A model generated the notes under the pieces. It had not been told where the DNA came from. It worked only from the letters and a program-made list of their open reading frames with translations, and searched no databases. From Thiotrichaceae bacterium UBA4486 (GTDB lineage: Bacteria > Pseudomonadota > Gammaproteobacteria > Eutrophobiales > Eutrophobiaceae), in NCBI GenBank assembly GCA_002389045.1, contig DGNS01000009.1, positions 293,529 through 357,528 of the forward strand: DNA of 64,000 nucleotides. The letters are read 5' to 3'. A program made the position numbers and the translations under genes. Positions 24,934 through 34,739 of the stretch are shown one piece after another (within the stretch, counting starts at the first letter, position 1; each line of letters opens with the position of its first letter).

Positions 24934-27006
24934 ATGTCACAGAACGCCCTGGGCCGCGAAACCAGCCCCTATTTACTGCAACATGCCGACAACCCCGTCG
25001 ACTGGTATCCCTGGTGCGACGAGGCCCTGGCACGGGCGCGTGAGGAAAACCGGCCCATTTTGCTGTCCATCGGCTACTCGGCCTGCCACTGGTGTCACGT
25101 CATGGCCCATGAGTCCTTCGAAGACGAGGAAACCGCCGCGTTGATGAACAAGTACTTCATCAACATCAAGGTGGACCGGGAAGAACGCCCGGACCTCGAC
25201 CACATTTACCAGACGGCGCAGCACCTGTTGACCCGGCGCACCGGCGGCTGGCCGCTGACCATGTTCCTGACCCCGGATGATCATGTGCCTTTTTTCGGCG
25301 GCACCTATTTTCCCAGGGAATCGCGCTACGGACTGCCGGGGTTCAGGGAACTGCTGGCCCGCGTTCATGAAGCCTACCGGGAAAACGAGGCGGCCATCCG
25401 CGATCAAAACATGTCCCTGCAACAGGCGCTGGAAAATATGGAACCGGATTCCAGCCCGGACGGCGTCACTCTCGGCCCCGAACCCCTGCGTACCGCCATC
25501 TCCCAGTTCAAAAACACCTTCAACGCCCGCAGTGGCGGCTTCGGCGGCGCACCCAAATTCCCCCACCCCACCAACCTGGAATTTTTACTGACCTGCTCGG
25601 CGCCGGGCTATGAGGCCCTGGCCGATCGCGACGAGGCCCGGAACATGGCGCTTTTTACCCTGGAGAAGATGGCGCGCGGCGGTATTTACGATCATGTCGG
25701 CGGCGGTTTCGCGCGCTATTCCGTGGATGACGAATGGATGATCCCGCACTTTGAAAAGATGCTCTACGACAACGGGCCGCTGCTCGGCCTGACCACGCAG
25801 GCCTGGCAAATCAGCGGCGACAAGCTGTTTCAGGATAGCGCACTGGAAACCGCGCACTGGGTTATCCGCGAGATGCAGTCGCCCGCCGGCGGGTATTACT
25901 CCTCGCTGGATGCGGATTCGGAAGGCGAGGAAGGCAAGTACTATGTCTGGGGTCGGGATGAAATACAGTCGCTGCTGGACGAGCGGGAATTCGGGATCGT
26001 CCGCTTTCACTTCGGCCTGGACAATCCGCCAAATTTCGAGGGCCGCTGGCACCTGTACGAACAGCACACTCTTACGGAAACCGCGCAACAGTTCGACATG
26101 GGCGAGGACGCATGCAATGCCGTACTGAAAACCGCCACCGGCAAACTGTTTCACGCACGCGAACAGCGGATCCGTCCCGGCCGTGATGACAAGATCCTGA
26201 CCTCGTGGAACGCCCTCATGATCCGGGGCATGGCCACGGCCGCCCGAGTCTTTGACGACGACTCCCTGCTGGCCTCGTCGACGGCGGCATTGCGGTTTAT
26301 CCGGGATTCACTGTGGGTCGACGGACGTCTGCTCGCCACCTGCAAGGACGGCCGGGCCCACCTGAACGCCTATCTTGACGATTACGCCCTGCTGATAGAA
26401 GCCATCCTCGAACAGTTGCAGGTGCGCTGGGATACGGAGTTACTGAACTTCGCCATCGAGCTGGCCGAAGTACTGCTTGAGCGTTTTGCCGATGATCCCT
26501 GCCAGGGCTTTTATTTCACTTCGCACGATCACGAACACCTGCTGGTGCGCAATAAACCGTGGATAGATGAAACCCTGCCCGCCGGCAACGGCGTCGCAGC
26601 CCGCGCGCTGAATCTCCTCGGCCATATGACCGCCGAGATGCGTTACCTGAATGCCGCGGAACAGACCCTGAAATCCGCCTGGCAAAGCCTTGAACGCATT
26701 CCCTACGCCCACGGCAGTATCCTCTGCGCCCTGATGGAACACCTCATACCGCCCGAGATGATCATCCTGCGTGGACCGCGGGAGGAAATCGATGCATGGC
26801 GCCGTTCATTAAATGCCCTTGGCCATCACCCGGGGCGGTGCATTTATGCCATAGCCGACCATGAACAAAACCTGCCGGGCATCCTGGCCGTGAACACCAA
26901 AAGCGACGTGACGCGGGCGCAAATCTGCCGCGGTAATCAATGCCTTGCACCCGTATACGAGCTGCAAACCCTGCTGGATAACTTGAAAACCGATCAGACC
27001 CGGTGA
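24934..27006 (+). CDS. DUF255 thioredoxin-like / glycosidase-like protein (YyaL family)
   Basis: A 690-residue protein of the YyaL/SPATA20 family. Residues about 1-160 form a thioredoxin-like DUF255 domain with a CHWC redox-type motif (GYSACHWCHVMAHESFED, near residue 50). The rest is an (alpha/alpha)6-barrel resembling N-acylglucosamine epimerases/glycosidases (GGIYDHVGGGFARYSVDDEW, HFEKMLYDN, DDKILTSWNALMI). The biochemical function is not established. The start MSQNALGRETSPYLLQHADNP is the canonical family N-terminus; an earlier in-frame ATG at 24829 overlaps lgt. Probably cytoplasmic. Confidence 0.92.
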   Translation: MSQNALGRETSPYLLQHADNPVDWYPWCDEALARAREENRPILLSIGYSACHWCHVMAHESFEDEETAALMNKYFINIKVDREERPDLDHIYQTAQHLLTRRTGGWPLTMFLTPDDHVPFFGGTYFPRESRYGLPGFRELLARVHEAYRENEAAIRDQNMSLQQALENMEPDSSPDGVTLGPEPLRTAISQFKNTFNARSGGFGGAPKFPHPTNLEFLLTCSAPGYEALADRDEARNMALFTLEKMARGGIYDHVGGGFARYSVDDEWMIPHFEKMLYDNGPLLGLTTQAWQISGDKLFQDSALETAHWVIREMQSPAGGYYSSLDADSEGEEGKYYVWGRDEIQSLLDEREFGIVRFHFGLDNPPNFEGRWHLYEQHTLTETAQQFDMGEDACNAVLKTATGKLFHAREQRIRPGRDDKILTSWNALMIRGMATAARVFDDDSLLASSTAALRFIRDSLWVDGRLLATCKDGRAHLNAYLDDYALLIEAILEQLQVRWDTELLNFAIELAEVLLERFADDPCQGFYFTSHDHEHLLVRNKPWIDETLPAGNGVAARALNLLGHMTAEMRYLNAAEQTLKSAWQSLERIPYAHGSILCALMEHLIPPEMIILRGPREEIDAWRRSLNALGHHPGRCIYAIADHEQNLPGILAVNTKSDVTRAQICRGNQCLAPVYELQTLLDNLKTDQTR

Positions 27007-27276
27007 GATAATACCGGCCCCGCGCAGGGCGGCCGGGCGGGAGATCCGATTCACTGGACTAATCTGAAGTAAATTCCTCGTTAGTTCAATGTGTTAAACC
27101 GCACATTAGATGCTCTGCCTGATAACAATAAGAACAGTCAGCCGATAGACAGGCGCGGTCTGAATGAAAAGGTAACAGTTTAATACCACTGTCGACAGAT
27201 ATACCGTCAGTCGGCACGCACGACCTATAACAAAAACATAACACGATACATTCACTTGATAATGAGGTAGATACCG

Positions 27277-29082
27277 ATGAGTACCACCAACAAGAAATTG
27301 CTGGCCTGGGTCGATGACATGGCCAAACTCTGCCAGCCGGACACCATCGTCTGGTGCGACGGCAGCGAGGAAGAATGGGAAACCATGTGGGATATCATGG
27401 TCAAGGGCGGCACCGCCAAAAAGCTCGATGAAAACAAGCGCCCCAACAGCTACTACGTGCGTTCCGTTCCTGCCGACGTGGCCCGGGTTGAAGACCGCAC
27501 CTTCATCTGCTCCGAAAAGGCGGAAGACGCGGGTCCCACCAACAACTGGACCGACCCCGGGGAAATGCGTGAAACCCTGAATGGCCTGTTCAGCGGTTGC
27601 ATGAAAGGCCGCACCATGTATGTCATCCCTTTCAGCATGGGTCCCATCGGCTCACCGATAGCCCATATCGGTGTCGAGATCTCCGATTCCCCCTACGTCG
27701 TCACCAACATGCACATCATGGCCCGCGTGGGTCAGCCTGTGCTCGACGCGCTCGGTGAAGACGGTGAATTCGTACCCTGCATCCACTCAGTCGGCGCACC
27801 GCTGGCCGAAGGCGAAGAGGACGTAGCCTGGCCGTGCAATCCGGACAACCGCTACATCGTTCATTACCCCGAAACACGCGAGATCTGGTCGTTCGGTTCC
27901 GGCTATGGCGGCAATGCCCTGCTCGGCAAAAAATGCCTGGCCCTGCGCATCGCCTCGACCATGGCCCGTGACGAAGGCTGGCTGGCCGAACATATGCTGA
28001 TCCTGAAGCTGACCAGTCCCGAGGGCGAGGTCAAGTTTGTCGCCGGTGCTTTCCCCAGCGCCTGCGGCAAGACCAACCTGGCCATGCTCAACCCCACCGT
28101 CAAGGGCTGGAAAGTCGAAACCATCGGCGACGATATCTGCTGGATGAAATTCGGCGAAGACGGCCAGCTTTACGCCATCAACCCGGAAGCCGGCTTCTTC
28201 GGCGTCGCCCCCGGCACCAGCATGAAATCCAATCCCAACGCCATGCTGTCCTTGAAAGCCAATTCCGTCTTCACCAACGTCGCCGAAACCGATGACGGTG
28301 ATGTCTGGTGGGAAGAGATGACCGACGAGCCGCCGGCGCACCTGACCGACTGGAAAGGCAACGACTGGACCCCGGATTCCGAAACCCCGGCCGCGCATCC
28401 GAATGCCCGTTTCACGGCACCGGCCGCACAATGCCCGGTAATCGCCGATGAATGGGAAGATCCCAAGGGTGTGCCCATCAGTGCCATTCTTTTCGGCGGC
28501 CGCCGCGCCACCACCGTACCACTGGTCACCGAGGCACTGGACTGGAAACACGGTACCTTCATCGGCACCATCATCGCCTCGGAAATGACCGCCGCCGCCT
28601 TTGGCGCCATCGGTCAGTTGCGGCGCGATCCCATGGCCATGCTGCCGTTTTGTGGTTACAACATGGCCGATTACTGGGGCCACTGGCTGAAGATGGGTGA
28701 AACTGCGGGCGCCAAACTGCCGAAGATCTTCTACGTCAACTGGTTCCGCAAGAATGACGAAGGCAAATTCATGTGGCCCGGCTTCGGCGAGAACAGCCGG
28801 GTGTTGAAATGGGTCTTCGAGCGCTGCAATGATTCAGCCGAAGCCATTGAAACGCCCATCGGCAAGATGCCAACCCTCGATGGACTGGATCTTGATGGCC
28901 TGGATCTGAAAGACAGCGACAAGGCCAACCTGCTGCGCGTCGACGTCGATGGCTGGCTGTCGGAGTTGCAGGGCATCGAGGACTACTACGCGACCTTCGG
29001 TGATCACCTGCCCCCGGAATTGACCAAACAGGTGCAGGCCCTGCGTAAACGTCTCGAGCAGGCACAACAGGCGGTTGCCTGA
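27277..29082 (+). CDS. pckG: Phosphoenolpyruvate carboxykinase (GTP)
   Basis: A 601-residue GTP-dependent PEPCK, converting oxaloacetate and GTP to PEP, CO2 and GDP. It is distinct from the ATP-dependent enzyme of enterobacteria. The kinase-1 P-loop FPSACGKTNLAML (about residue 263), with its hyper-reactive cysteine, and kinase-2 VETIGDDICWM are intact. So are the substrate loop FGSGYGGNALLGKKCLALRIAS and RRATTVPLV. GAGG at 27265-27268 precedes the ATG. The 270 bases upstream are non-coding and AT-rich, probably holding the promoter. A strong terminator follows. It commits the cell to gluconeogenesis or anaplerosis opposite pyruvate kinase at 46213. Confidence 0.96.
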   Translation: MSTTNKKLLAWVDDMAKLCQPDTIVWCDGSEEEWETMWDIMVKGGTAKKLDENKRPNSYYVRSVPADVARVEDRTFICSEKAEDAGPTNNWTDPGEMRETLNGLFSGCMKGRTMYVIPFSMGPIGSPIAHIGVEISDSPYVVTNMHIMARVGQPVLDALGEDGEFVPCIHSVGAPLAEGEEDVAWPCNPDNRYIVHYPETREIWSFGSGYGGNALLGKKCLALRIASTMARDEGWLAEHMLILKLTSPEGEVKFVAGAFPSACGKTNLAMLNPTVKGWKVETIGDDICWMKFGEDGQLYAINPEAGFFGVAPGTSMKSNPNAMLSLKANSVFTNVAETDDGDVWWEEMTDEPPAHLTDWKGNDWTPDSETPAAHPNARFTAPAAQCPVIADEWEDPKGVPISAILFGGRRATTVPLVTEALDWKHGTFIGTIIASEMTAAAFGAIGQLRRDPMAMLPFCGYNMADYWGHWLKMGETAGAKLPKIFYVNWFRKNDEGKFMWPGFGENSRVLKWVFERCNDSAEAIETPIGKMPTLDGLDLDGLDLKDSDKANLLRVDVDGWLSELQGIEDYYATFGDHLPPELTKQVQALRKRLEQAQQAVA

Positions 29083-29113
29083 GCGGTTCCATAACAAGAA
29101 AAACCCGTATCGT

Positions 29114-29140
29114 AGCCCGCCTCCCGGCGGGCTTTTTTTT
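29114..29140 (+). terminator. Rho-independent terminator after pckG
   Basis: AGCCCGCC, a short loop and GGCGGGCT followed by eight Ts. A classical intrinsic terminator 31 bases after the stop codon; it also lies after the convergent M48 gene. Confidence 0.95.
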
Positions 29141-29164
29141 ATCCGGCCAGAAGAACCGGTTTAT

Positions 29165-30046
29165 TCAACGGCCGGCCTGTTGCTGTTCCAGTTGCGCCTG
29201 GAACTCATAAAGTCCGGGCGATGCCGCCGGTTCGGTGGCGTAATCCTCCATGGCTCCGGTCATACGGGCATCCAGGCGCTGTAATCGCTCACTGGCCGGC
29301 GGATGCGTGGCATGCATTTGTTCATAGATATTGCCCTGGCCATGGTCAAGACGGCCGAGAGTATCCAGCACTCCGAGAAGACCGTAGGGGTCGTAGCCCG
29401 CCCGCGCGGCGATGACCACGCCCAGTTCATCGGCCTGGAATTCATCTTCCCGGTTGAGGCCGCTCTCCCAGACATCGATACCGGAATTCACCAGTTGTTT
29501 GACCAGCTGGTTCCAGTTGCCACCCGCGACATCGTCGATCACCATGCCACCCACGTCTTTCATAAAACTGTTGCGGGCTTTTTCCTGGATATCCTCGAGG
29601 TGATGCAGGGCCAGTACATGACCGATCTCGTGAGCCAGCACGCCGGCCAGTTCCGATTCTGATCGAAACAGCATGAACAGCCCCCTGGAAATAAAAATGT
29701 AACCTCCGGGTGCCGCGAAGGCATTGATACTGTCTTCATCGAGCACGGCAAAGCGCCACGGCAGAGCGGTTCTTTCAGTCTGGAATACCAGCCACATACC
29801 GATGCGATTGACATACTTTTGCAACTCCGGGTTATCGACCAGTCCGGCGGCGCCGAGTAATTGCGCGGACATCCCGGCGCCCAGTTCGATTTCCCTGGGT
29901 TCGTTGATATCGAGAAAAGCATCCTTGTTTTTCACCGCGCTTTTCAGCACGGATACGCCGGTCTGCAAGACATCTTCAGCCATGACCGCAGGTGCAGCCA
30001 GCAGTAGCCAGAACAGGGTAATGATGCGCAGGGTTTTATTTATCAC
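29165..30046 (-). CDS. M48 family periplasmic metalloprotease
   Basis: A 293-residue zinc metalloprotease of the M48 (BepA/LoiP-like) type. A signal peptide is visible (LRIITLFWLLLAAPAVMAED). The zinc motif is HEIGH (LAGVLAHEIGHVLALHHLED, near residue 137), with the third ligand in REDEFQADELG about 65 residues later and the conserved MHATHPPASERLQRL tail. Related enzymes degrade misfolded outer-membrane proteins. The reading frame is open to 30055, but the GTG at 30046 is better placed after GGGGGTGG. The start overlaps the end of the SH3-domain gene, so they form an operon. Confidence 0.9.
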   Translation of the reverse strand: MINKTLRIITLFWLLLAAPAVMAEDVLQTGVSVLKSAVKNKDAFLDINEPREIELGAGMSAQLLGAAGLVDNPELQKYVNRIGMWLVFQTERTALPWRFAVLDEDSINAFAAPGGYIFISRGLFMLFRSESELAGVLAHEIGHVLALHHLEDIQEKARNSFMKDVGGMVIDDVAGGNWNQLVKQLVNSGIDVWESGLNREDEFQADELGVVIAARAGYDPYGLLGVLDTLGRLDHGQGNIYEQMHATHPPASERLQRLDARMTGAMEDYATEPAASPGLYEFQAQLEQQQAGR

Positions 30047-30668
30047 GACTACCACCCCCGAAAAATCCCTTCAGGCCCTTGACCGCGCTGTCCAGTGACT
30101 TGCCAAGCCCGGTTCCGGATCCGTTGCCACCCCCGTCTGCGCCGGCGGCGGTTGTCCCGGCCACGGCTTCGGCATCGAACCAGGCGACCTCATTCGACAG
30201 CAGTGGAATGGCGGCGGCGTATTGCAGCCCCTGTTCAATCCCCATGCGGTATTCATCGAGCTTTCCCAGTTCCCTGTAATCGGGCCTGGCTTTCCTGATA
30301 TCGCCCGGCCCCAGACCACGGATTCCGATGGTTGCCATGCGGGTCGTTTCGGCGCTGTCGTTGCCGGCAATCACCCGTTTCAGCCGCGCCAGCCAGTTCG
30401 CATCGGGATTTACCTGTACGTCATAACTTCGTACCCAGCCGCTATGCGCGGGTGATTGTGTGACAACGCGGTACCAGCTGCCCTGCCTTTGTTCAATGGA
30501 AACTTCACTGCCATTCGGGAGAGCGGTGATGACCGCCGATTGCTGATCCGGCCCTGAATATAAAACCGAATCCACACTGAGTGTGCCGGAGCCGGACGCG
30601 GCAAAAACCGGGTAGAGGAGGCACAGGCCGATGACAAGGGGAATTATTCTTCCTGTTCGCATGGTCAT
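30036..30668 (-). CDS. Secreted SH3-domain protein
   Basis: A 210-residue protein with a signal peptide (RTGRIIPLVIGLCLLYPVFAASG) and a bacterial SH3 domain over residues about 25-80 (TLSVDSVLYSGPDQQSAVITALPNGSEVSIEQRQGSWYRVV). These domains usually bind peptidoglycan peptides. The C-terminal 130 residues are of unknown fold and end in a Gly/Ser-rich tail (GGGNGSGTGLGKS...FFGGGSRDK). Adjacent ATGs at 30668 and 30662 both lack a good Shine-Dalgarno. Its 3' end overlaps the M48 protease start, suggesting joint work in the envelope. Confidence 0.85.
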   Translation of the reverse strand: MTMRTGRIIPLVIGLCLLYPVFAASGSGTLSVDSVLYSGPDQQSAVITALPNGSEVSIEQRQGSWYRVVTQSPAHSGWVRSYDVQVNPDANWLARLKRVIAGNDSAETTRMATIGIRGLGPGDIRKARPDYRELGKLDEYRMGIEQGLQYAAAIPLLSNEVAWFDAEAVAGTTAAGADGGGNGSGTGLGKSLDSAVKGLKGFFGGGSRDK

Positions 30669-30888
30669 GATTGTATTGTGTCGATAACAGCAGGTGAAAT
30701 GTTCCACTATCTTAACTGAAATGCACGTTTGCATCATCCGCGCGCGCGGAACCGGACAGATGAATATTGGCTGTATGTTCACCGGTGGATTGTTTTGCCC
30801 GTGAAGCGGTATTACGGAATTTCACTTTTTGCAATGATGAAAGTAGGATAAACGTTTATAACAACAATCGTATAACTGCGGGGCAGCC

Positions 30889-31296
30889 ATGATAGAAATG
30901 ACACTGGAGATGGCCGAGAAAATCGGCAAGGCAGCACTGGCCAGAGCGGCCGAAATGGGACGCCCGATGAGCGTTTCCGTGGTCGATGAATCCGGACGCC
31001 TGGTTTATTATTCACGCGCCGACGGTGCCGGTTTTTTTACCTTTGATACTTCCAGGGCCAAGGCCATGGCTTCGGCTTCATTCCGGCGCTCCACCCTGGA
31101 AATCACTGAAAACAAGGAAGCCAATCCCCTGCTGTGGTATTCACTCCCCAGCGTGGTTCCGGCGCAGGCTCTGCCCAGTCCCGGTGGATTACCCATCATC
31201 CGGAATAGCCGGGTTATCGGCGCCGTAGGACTGGGTGGCGGTTCCCCGGAAGAAGATCACACCTGCGCCCTGGCCGGCGCCGCCGCCATAGAGTAA
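30889..31296 (+). CDS. GlcG/HbpS family haem-binding-like protein (DUF336)
   Basis: A 135-residue protein of the GlcG/HbpS (DUF336) family: MTLEMAEKIGKAALARAAEMGRPMSVSVVDESGRLVYYSRADGA, then FDTSRAKAMASASFRRST and GGLPIIRNSRVIGAVGLGGGSPEEDHTCALAGAAAI. Characterised relatives bind haem or cobalamin-like ligands or accompany glycolate use. No glycolate oxidase genes are near, so the role is open. The ORF ends at the usual family C-terminus. It stands alone in its direction, with a 190-base gap before the next gene. Confidence 0.88.
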   Translation: MIEMTLEMAEKIGKAALARAAEMGRPMSVSVVDESGRLVYYSRADGAGFFTFDTSRAKAMASASFRRSTLEITENKEANPLLWYSLPSVVPAQALPSPGGLPIIRNSRVIGAVGLGGGSPEEDHTCALAGAAAIE

Positions 31297-31487
31297 TCAC
31301 CGGGTTCTTTCCGGACTTCCCCGGTTATCCAATGACATAGAATACTTCGCCTGCGTACTCCGCAGATGTTCGCCTCCTGCGACGGACTGCGCCTGTCTGA
31401 TTCGACCGATTTTCAAGTTTATTCACAGGCATGCCGATAACCCACGGATGGAACTAACCGACATGTCGGGTAGATGCGGAGTGTGAT

Positions 31488-33443
31488 ATGACAATTGAGA
31501 GGCGACTGAGGATCATGCTGATCGTCACTGCCATTTTCGGCGTGGCTACGGTGTTCACGATCGTCCATATTGCCAAAAGCACACGTTTCCACCAGGTAAA
31601 TTCCCGCTACGTTGCCGAGGTAAATGAATTAGCGGGACTGCTCAATCAGCGAAAGTCGCCGTCACTGAAACAACTGTTGGACAAGCTGTATAGCATCCGC
31701 AACGAAGCGGATACATGTGTGAGCATGACCAGTCCTGTTGACCGGACAATCATGTACTTTATACAAACCCGTGAGGCAATCAATCTGTGCCGGGCGAATG
31801 CGATCCAGTCCCAGATTGTCATCAACCGACTTGAAAACCACGCCCCTGAAAACCCGCAAGCGGTTGTCCTCGACAATCGCCTGCGCGATAACCTGCTGGC
31901 CGTACCGGAAACCCTGCGCAGGAACACCGCCACTTTTGAAGCGCTGATCACTAAAACGGTGAAATTCACCATCAGGGCCGCGCTGTGGTTCATCATCCCC
32001 TTTTCCATGCTGGTCATCATCCTCTGCCATACCATTATCCGCGGCGTCACTCGTAATGCCCAGGAATACCGGGAAACCGCCGAAGCGCTGGCCGAAAGCG
32101 AAATCGAGAACCGCAAACTGGCCTATTATGACAGCCTGACCGGCCTGCCGAACCGCAATCTGCTGGCTGACCGCCTGGAACAGACCATACTCTCCGCGCG
32201 CCGTCAAAGCAGCCGTTTTGCCCTGATGTTTGTAGACCTGGACCGGTTCAAACACATCAATGACACCCTGGGGCATGTTGCCGGTGATGAACTGATCAAA
32301 CATGCTGCAAACCGCATCAGAAAATGCCTGCGGGCCAGTGACACATTATCGCGCTTCGGTGGCGATGAATTCGTCATCATCCTGCCCGATTTGCGTTCGG
32401 CGGCAGACGTATCAACCGTTGCCGGTAAAATCATCGAGCAGGTGGCAAAACCATTTCACCTGGATGGCGTCGACACACATGTGACGGCCTCGCTTGGTGT
32501 CGCCGTTTATCCCGAGAACGGAGAGGATACTTCGACGTTAATGAAACGGGCTGACATCGCCATGTACCAGTCCAAGGACAACGGCAAGAACCGGTTCTGT
32601 TATTACAACAACGAACTCAACAAGCAAGCGGACAAGCGCCTGCTGCTGGAGCGTGATTTGCGCAGAAGTATCGATCACGATGAGTTCACCCTGCATTACC
32701 AGCCGGTTGTCGATCTTGCCAGCGGTGAAATTGCCGGTGTCGAGGCCCTGTTGCGCTGGCATCATGGTGATCAAGGCATGATATCACCCGCAGAATTCAT
32801 CCCCATAGCCGAAGACACGGGCCTGATAGTGGACATCGGCTATATGGTTCTGGACATGGCCTGCCGGCAATGCCAGCTCTGGCGAAACAATGACGGCGTT
32901 GATTTGCATGTGGCGGTCAATGTATCCGCGCGTCAGCTCAAGGAAAAACGGCTGATTTCGTATATTGAAGATTGCCTGTCGCGTTATTCACTGCCTCCTG
33001 ACGCACTGGATATCGAAATCACCGAAAGTGTTTTTTACAATAATGATTCATGCTCAATCGATACCCTGCACAAGCTGGACGAACTCGGCATCAGGCTGCT
33101 GCTCGATGATTTCGGTACCGGCTACAGCTCACTCAGCACCCTGACCAGTATGCCCTTCGATATTATCAAGATTGATCGTAGTTTTATCATGTCGAGGCAT
33201 GGCAAGAACAGAAAGGTCACCGAATCCATACTGGATATGGCCGAGAATTTCGAAATGCAGGTGGTCGCCGAAGGTATTGAAGACCGTAATATTGCGGCAT
33301 TTCTCAAGCAACGTGGCTGCAAGTACGGGCAGGGCTATCTCTTCAAAAAACCTGTTCCCGCTGACTGGATTGAACTCGATGAAAACTTCACAAATCTGAT
33401 CATCTCGGCACCGGAACTCGAACTGGTTGTACCCGGGCATTAA
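31488..33443 (+). CDS. Membrane GGDEF-EAL bifunctional c-di-GMP protein
   Basis: A 651-residue protein. Transmembrane helices at about 10-28 and 165-188 bracket a roughly 135-residue periplasmic sensor of unknown type, rich in helix-forming residues. The GGDEF domain (about 215-380) has DSLTGLPNRNLLADR and intact RFGGDEF. The EAL domain (about 390-640) has VEALLRW, DIEITESVF, LLDDFGTGYSS, KIDRSFI, VVAEGIED and QGYLFKKP, so both active sites look competent. Which activity dominates cannot be read from sequence. Monocistronic; the 190 bases upstream contain a partial match to the Crp/Fnr motif seen at 59712. Confidence 0.92.
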   Translation: MTIERRLRIMLIVTAIFGVATVFTIVHIAKSTRFHQVNSRYVAEVNELAGLLNQRKSPSLKQLLDKLYSIRNEADTCVSMTSPVDRTIMYFIQTREAINLCRANAIQSQIVINRLENHAPENPQAVVLDNRLRDNLLAVPETLRRNTATFEALITKTVKFTIRAALWFIIPFSMLVIILCHTIIRGVTRNAQEYRETAEALAESEIENRKLAYYDSLTGLPNRNLLADRLEQTILSARRQSSRFALMFVDLDRFKHINDTLGHVAGDELIKHAANRIRKCLRASDTLSRFGGDEFVIILPDLRSAADVSTVAGKIIEQVAKPFHLDGVDTHVTASLGVAVYPENGEDTSTLMKRADIAMYQSKDNGKNRFCYYNNELNKQADKRLLLERDLRRSIDHDEFTLHYQPVVDLASGEIAGVEALLRWHHGDQGMISPAEFIPIAEDTGLIVDIGYMVLDMACRQCQLWRNNDGVDLHVAVNVSARQLKEKRLISYIEDCLSRYSLPPDALDIEITESVFYNNDSCSIDTLHKLDELGIRLLLDDFGTGYSSLSTLTSMPFDIIKIDRSFIMSRHGKNRKVTESILDMAENFEMQVVAEGIEDRNIAAFLKQRGCKYGQGYLFKKPVPADWIELDENFTNLIISAPELELVVPGH

Positions 33444-33611
33444 CACAAGCAACCTGTCCATATCGTAACTGCACCGGGAAGTGCTTCTGCCAACTTTCCG
33501 TTGTGATCACTGCAAGCATTATCAACCGGGGTTCCAGCCCGCATTGCTCACCGACGTTCGTCACGACGAGCGGATCGGTGTCCGCAGTCAAATAGTGATG
33601 GTAAAGGCGGA

Positions 33612-34544
33612 CTAGAACTCCTCGCCGAAGTTATCCTTATATAGCCTTTTAAAATCGTCCACGTTGAACTTATGGTTCTGTGTGCCGTTGTTTTCAATCT
33701 TGATTGCACCCATCAATGAAGCAATCTGTCCGGTGGTTTTCCAGTCGAATTGATTTAACAACCCATAGAGCAGGCCGGCGCGATAGGCGTCACCACAACC
33801 CGTGGGATCCACCACTGCTCCTGGTTTCGCGGCAGCAACCTCGATGACAGCATCGGCGGTATAGATGGCCGAGCCTTCACCCCCCCGGGTCACAACCAGG
33901 GCCTCGAGCCGCCCGGTCATGTCCTCGATGCTGTAACCGGTTCGATCCTGCAGGAGTTGCCACTCGTAATCGTTCAATGTCACCCAGGTGGCCTGCTCAA
34001 TAAAAGTCTTCAGATCGTCGCCATCGAACATGGGCATGCCCTGTCCCGGATCGAATATGAACGGGATCCCGGCGTCACTGAACTGCCGGGCGTGTTCAAT
34101 CATGCCGTCACGGCCATCGGGCGAGATGATGCCGAGAGAGATACCGCTGGCCATGCCGATCTCGTTGAGATGGGCCGAGCCCATGGCGCCGGGATGAAAT
34201 GCGGTGATCTGGTTGTCATCCATGTCCGTGGTGATAAACGCCTGCGCCGTAAAACTCTCTTCAACCATGCGTACGTGTTCGCGGCTGATGCCGTTTTTGT
34301 CCATCCAGCGTGCGTATGGCTCGAAATCCATGCCGACCGTGCCCATGGGTACGGGTTCGCCACCAAGCAATTTCAGATTGTAGGCGATATTACCGGCACA
34401 GCCGCCGAATTCACGGCGCATCTCGGGGACCATGAACGAAACATTCAGCATGTGCACCTTGTCCGGCAGAATATGATTTTTGAAACGGTCGGGAAAGACC
34501 ATGATGTTGTCATAGGCAAACGAGCCACAGATAAGCGCTGACAT
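33612..34544 (-). CDS. PfkB family carbohydrate/adenosine kinase
   Basis: A 310-residue ribokinase/PfkB family sugar or nucleoside kinase. Visible are the GGCAGNIAYNLKLLGGEPVPMGTVG substrate/GG motif near residue 47 and the catalytic anion-hole DPTGCGDAYRAGLLYGLL near residue 243, containing the base aspartate. It resembles annotated adenosine kinase-like members (SALICGSFAYDNIMVFPDRF), but the exact substrate is not determined by sequence. CGGAG precedes the ATG at a proper distance. Neighbours give no pathway clue. Confidence 0.88.
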   Translation of the reverse strand: MSALICGSFAYDNIMVFPDRFKNHILPDKVHMLNVSFMVPEMRREFGGCAGNIAYNLKLLGGEPVPMGTVGMDFEPYARWMDKNGISREHVRMVEESFTAQAFITTDMDDNQITAFHPGAMGSAHLNEIGMASGISLGIISPDGRDGMIEHARQFSDAGIPFIFDPGQGMPMFDGDDLKTFIEQATWVTLNDYEWQLLQDRTGYSIEDMTGRLEALVVTRGGEGSAIYTADAVIEVAAAKPGAVVDPTGCGDAYRAGLLYGLLNQFDWKTTGQIASLMGAIKIENNGTQNHKFNVDDFKRLYKDNFGEEF

Positions 34545-34739
34545 TGAAAAACTCCGGTTTATTCTTGAAATTTAAAAAGAAATGAAAGGTTAATTGCTTC
34601 AGGAATCGCTTATTATACAGGTTTTACCGATCTATGCCGGACTTGCCCGAAAATCGTTCAGCACCGGACACAGGATTGGATGGGAACAAACAGAGGCCCT
34701 CGCAGCGGGCCGGTGCTGAAATGGCGATAAACTTGTCAC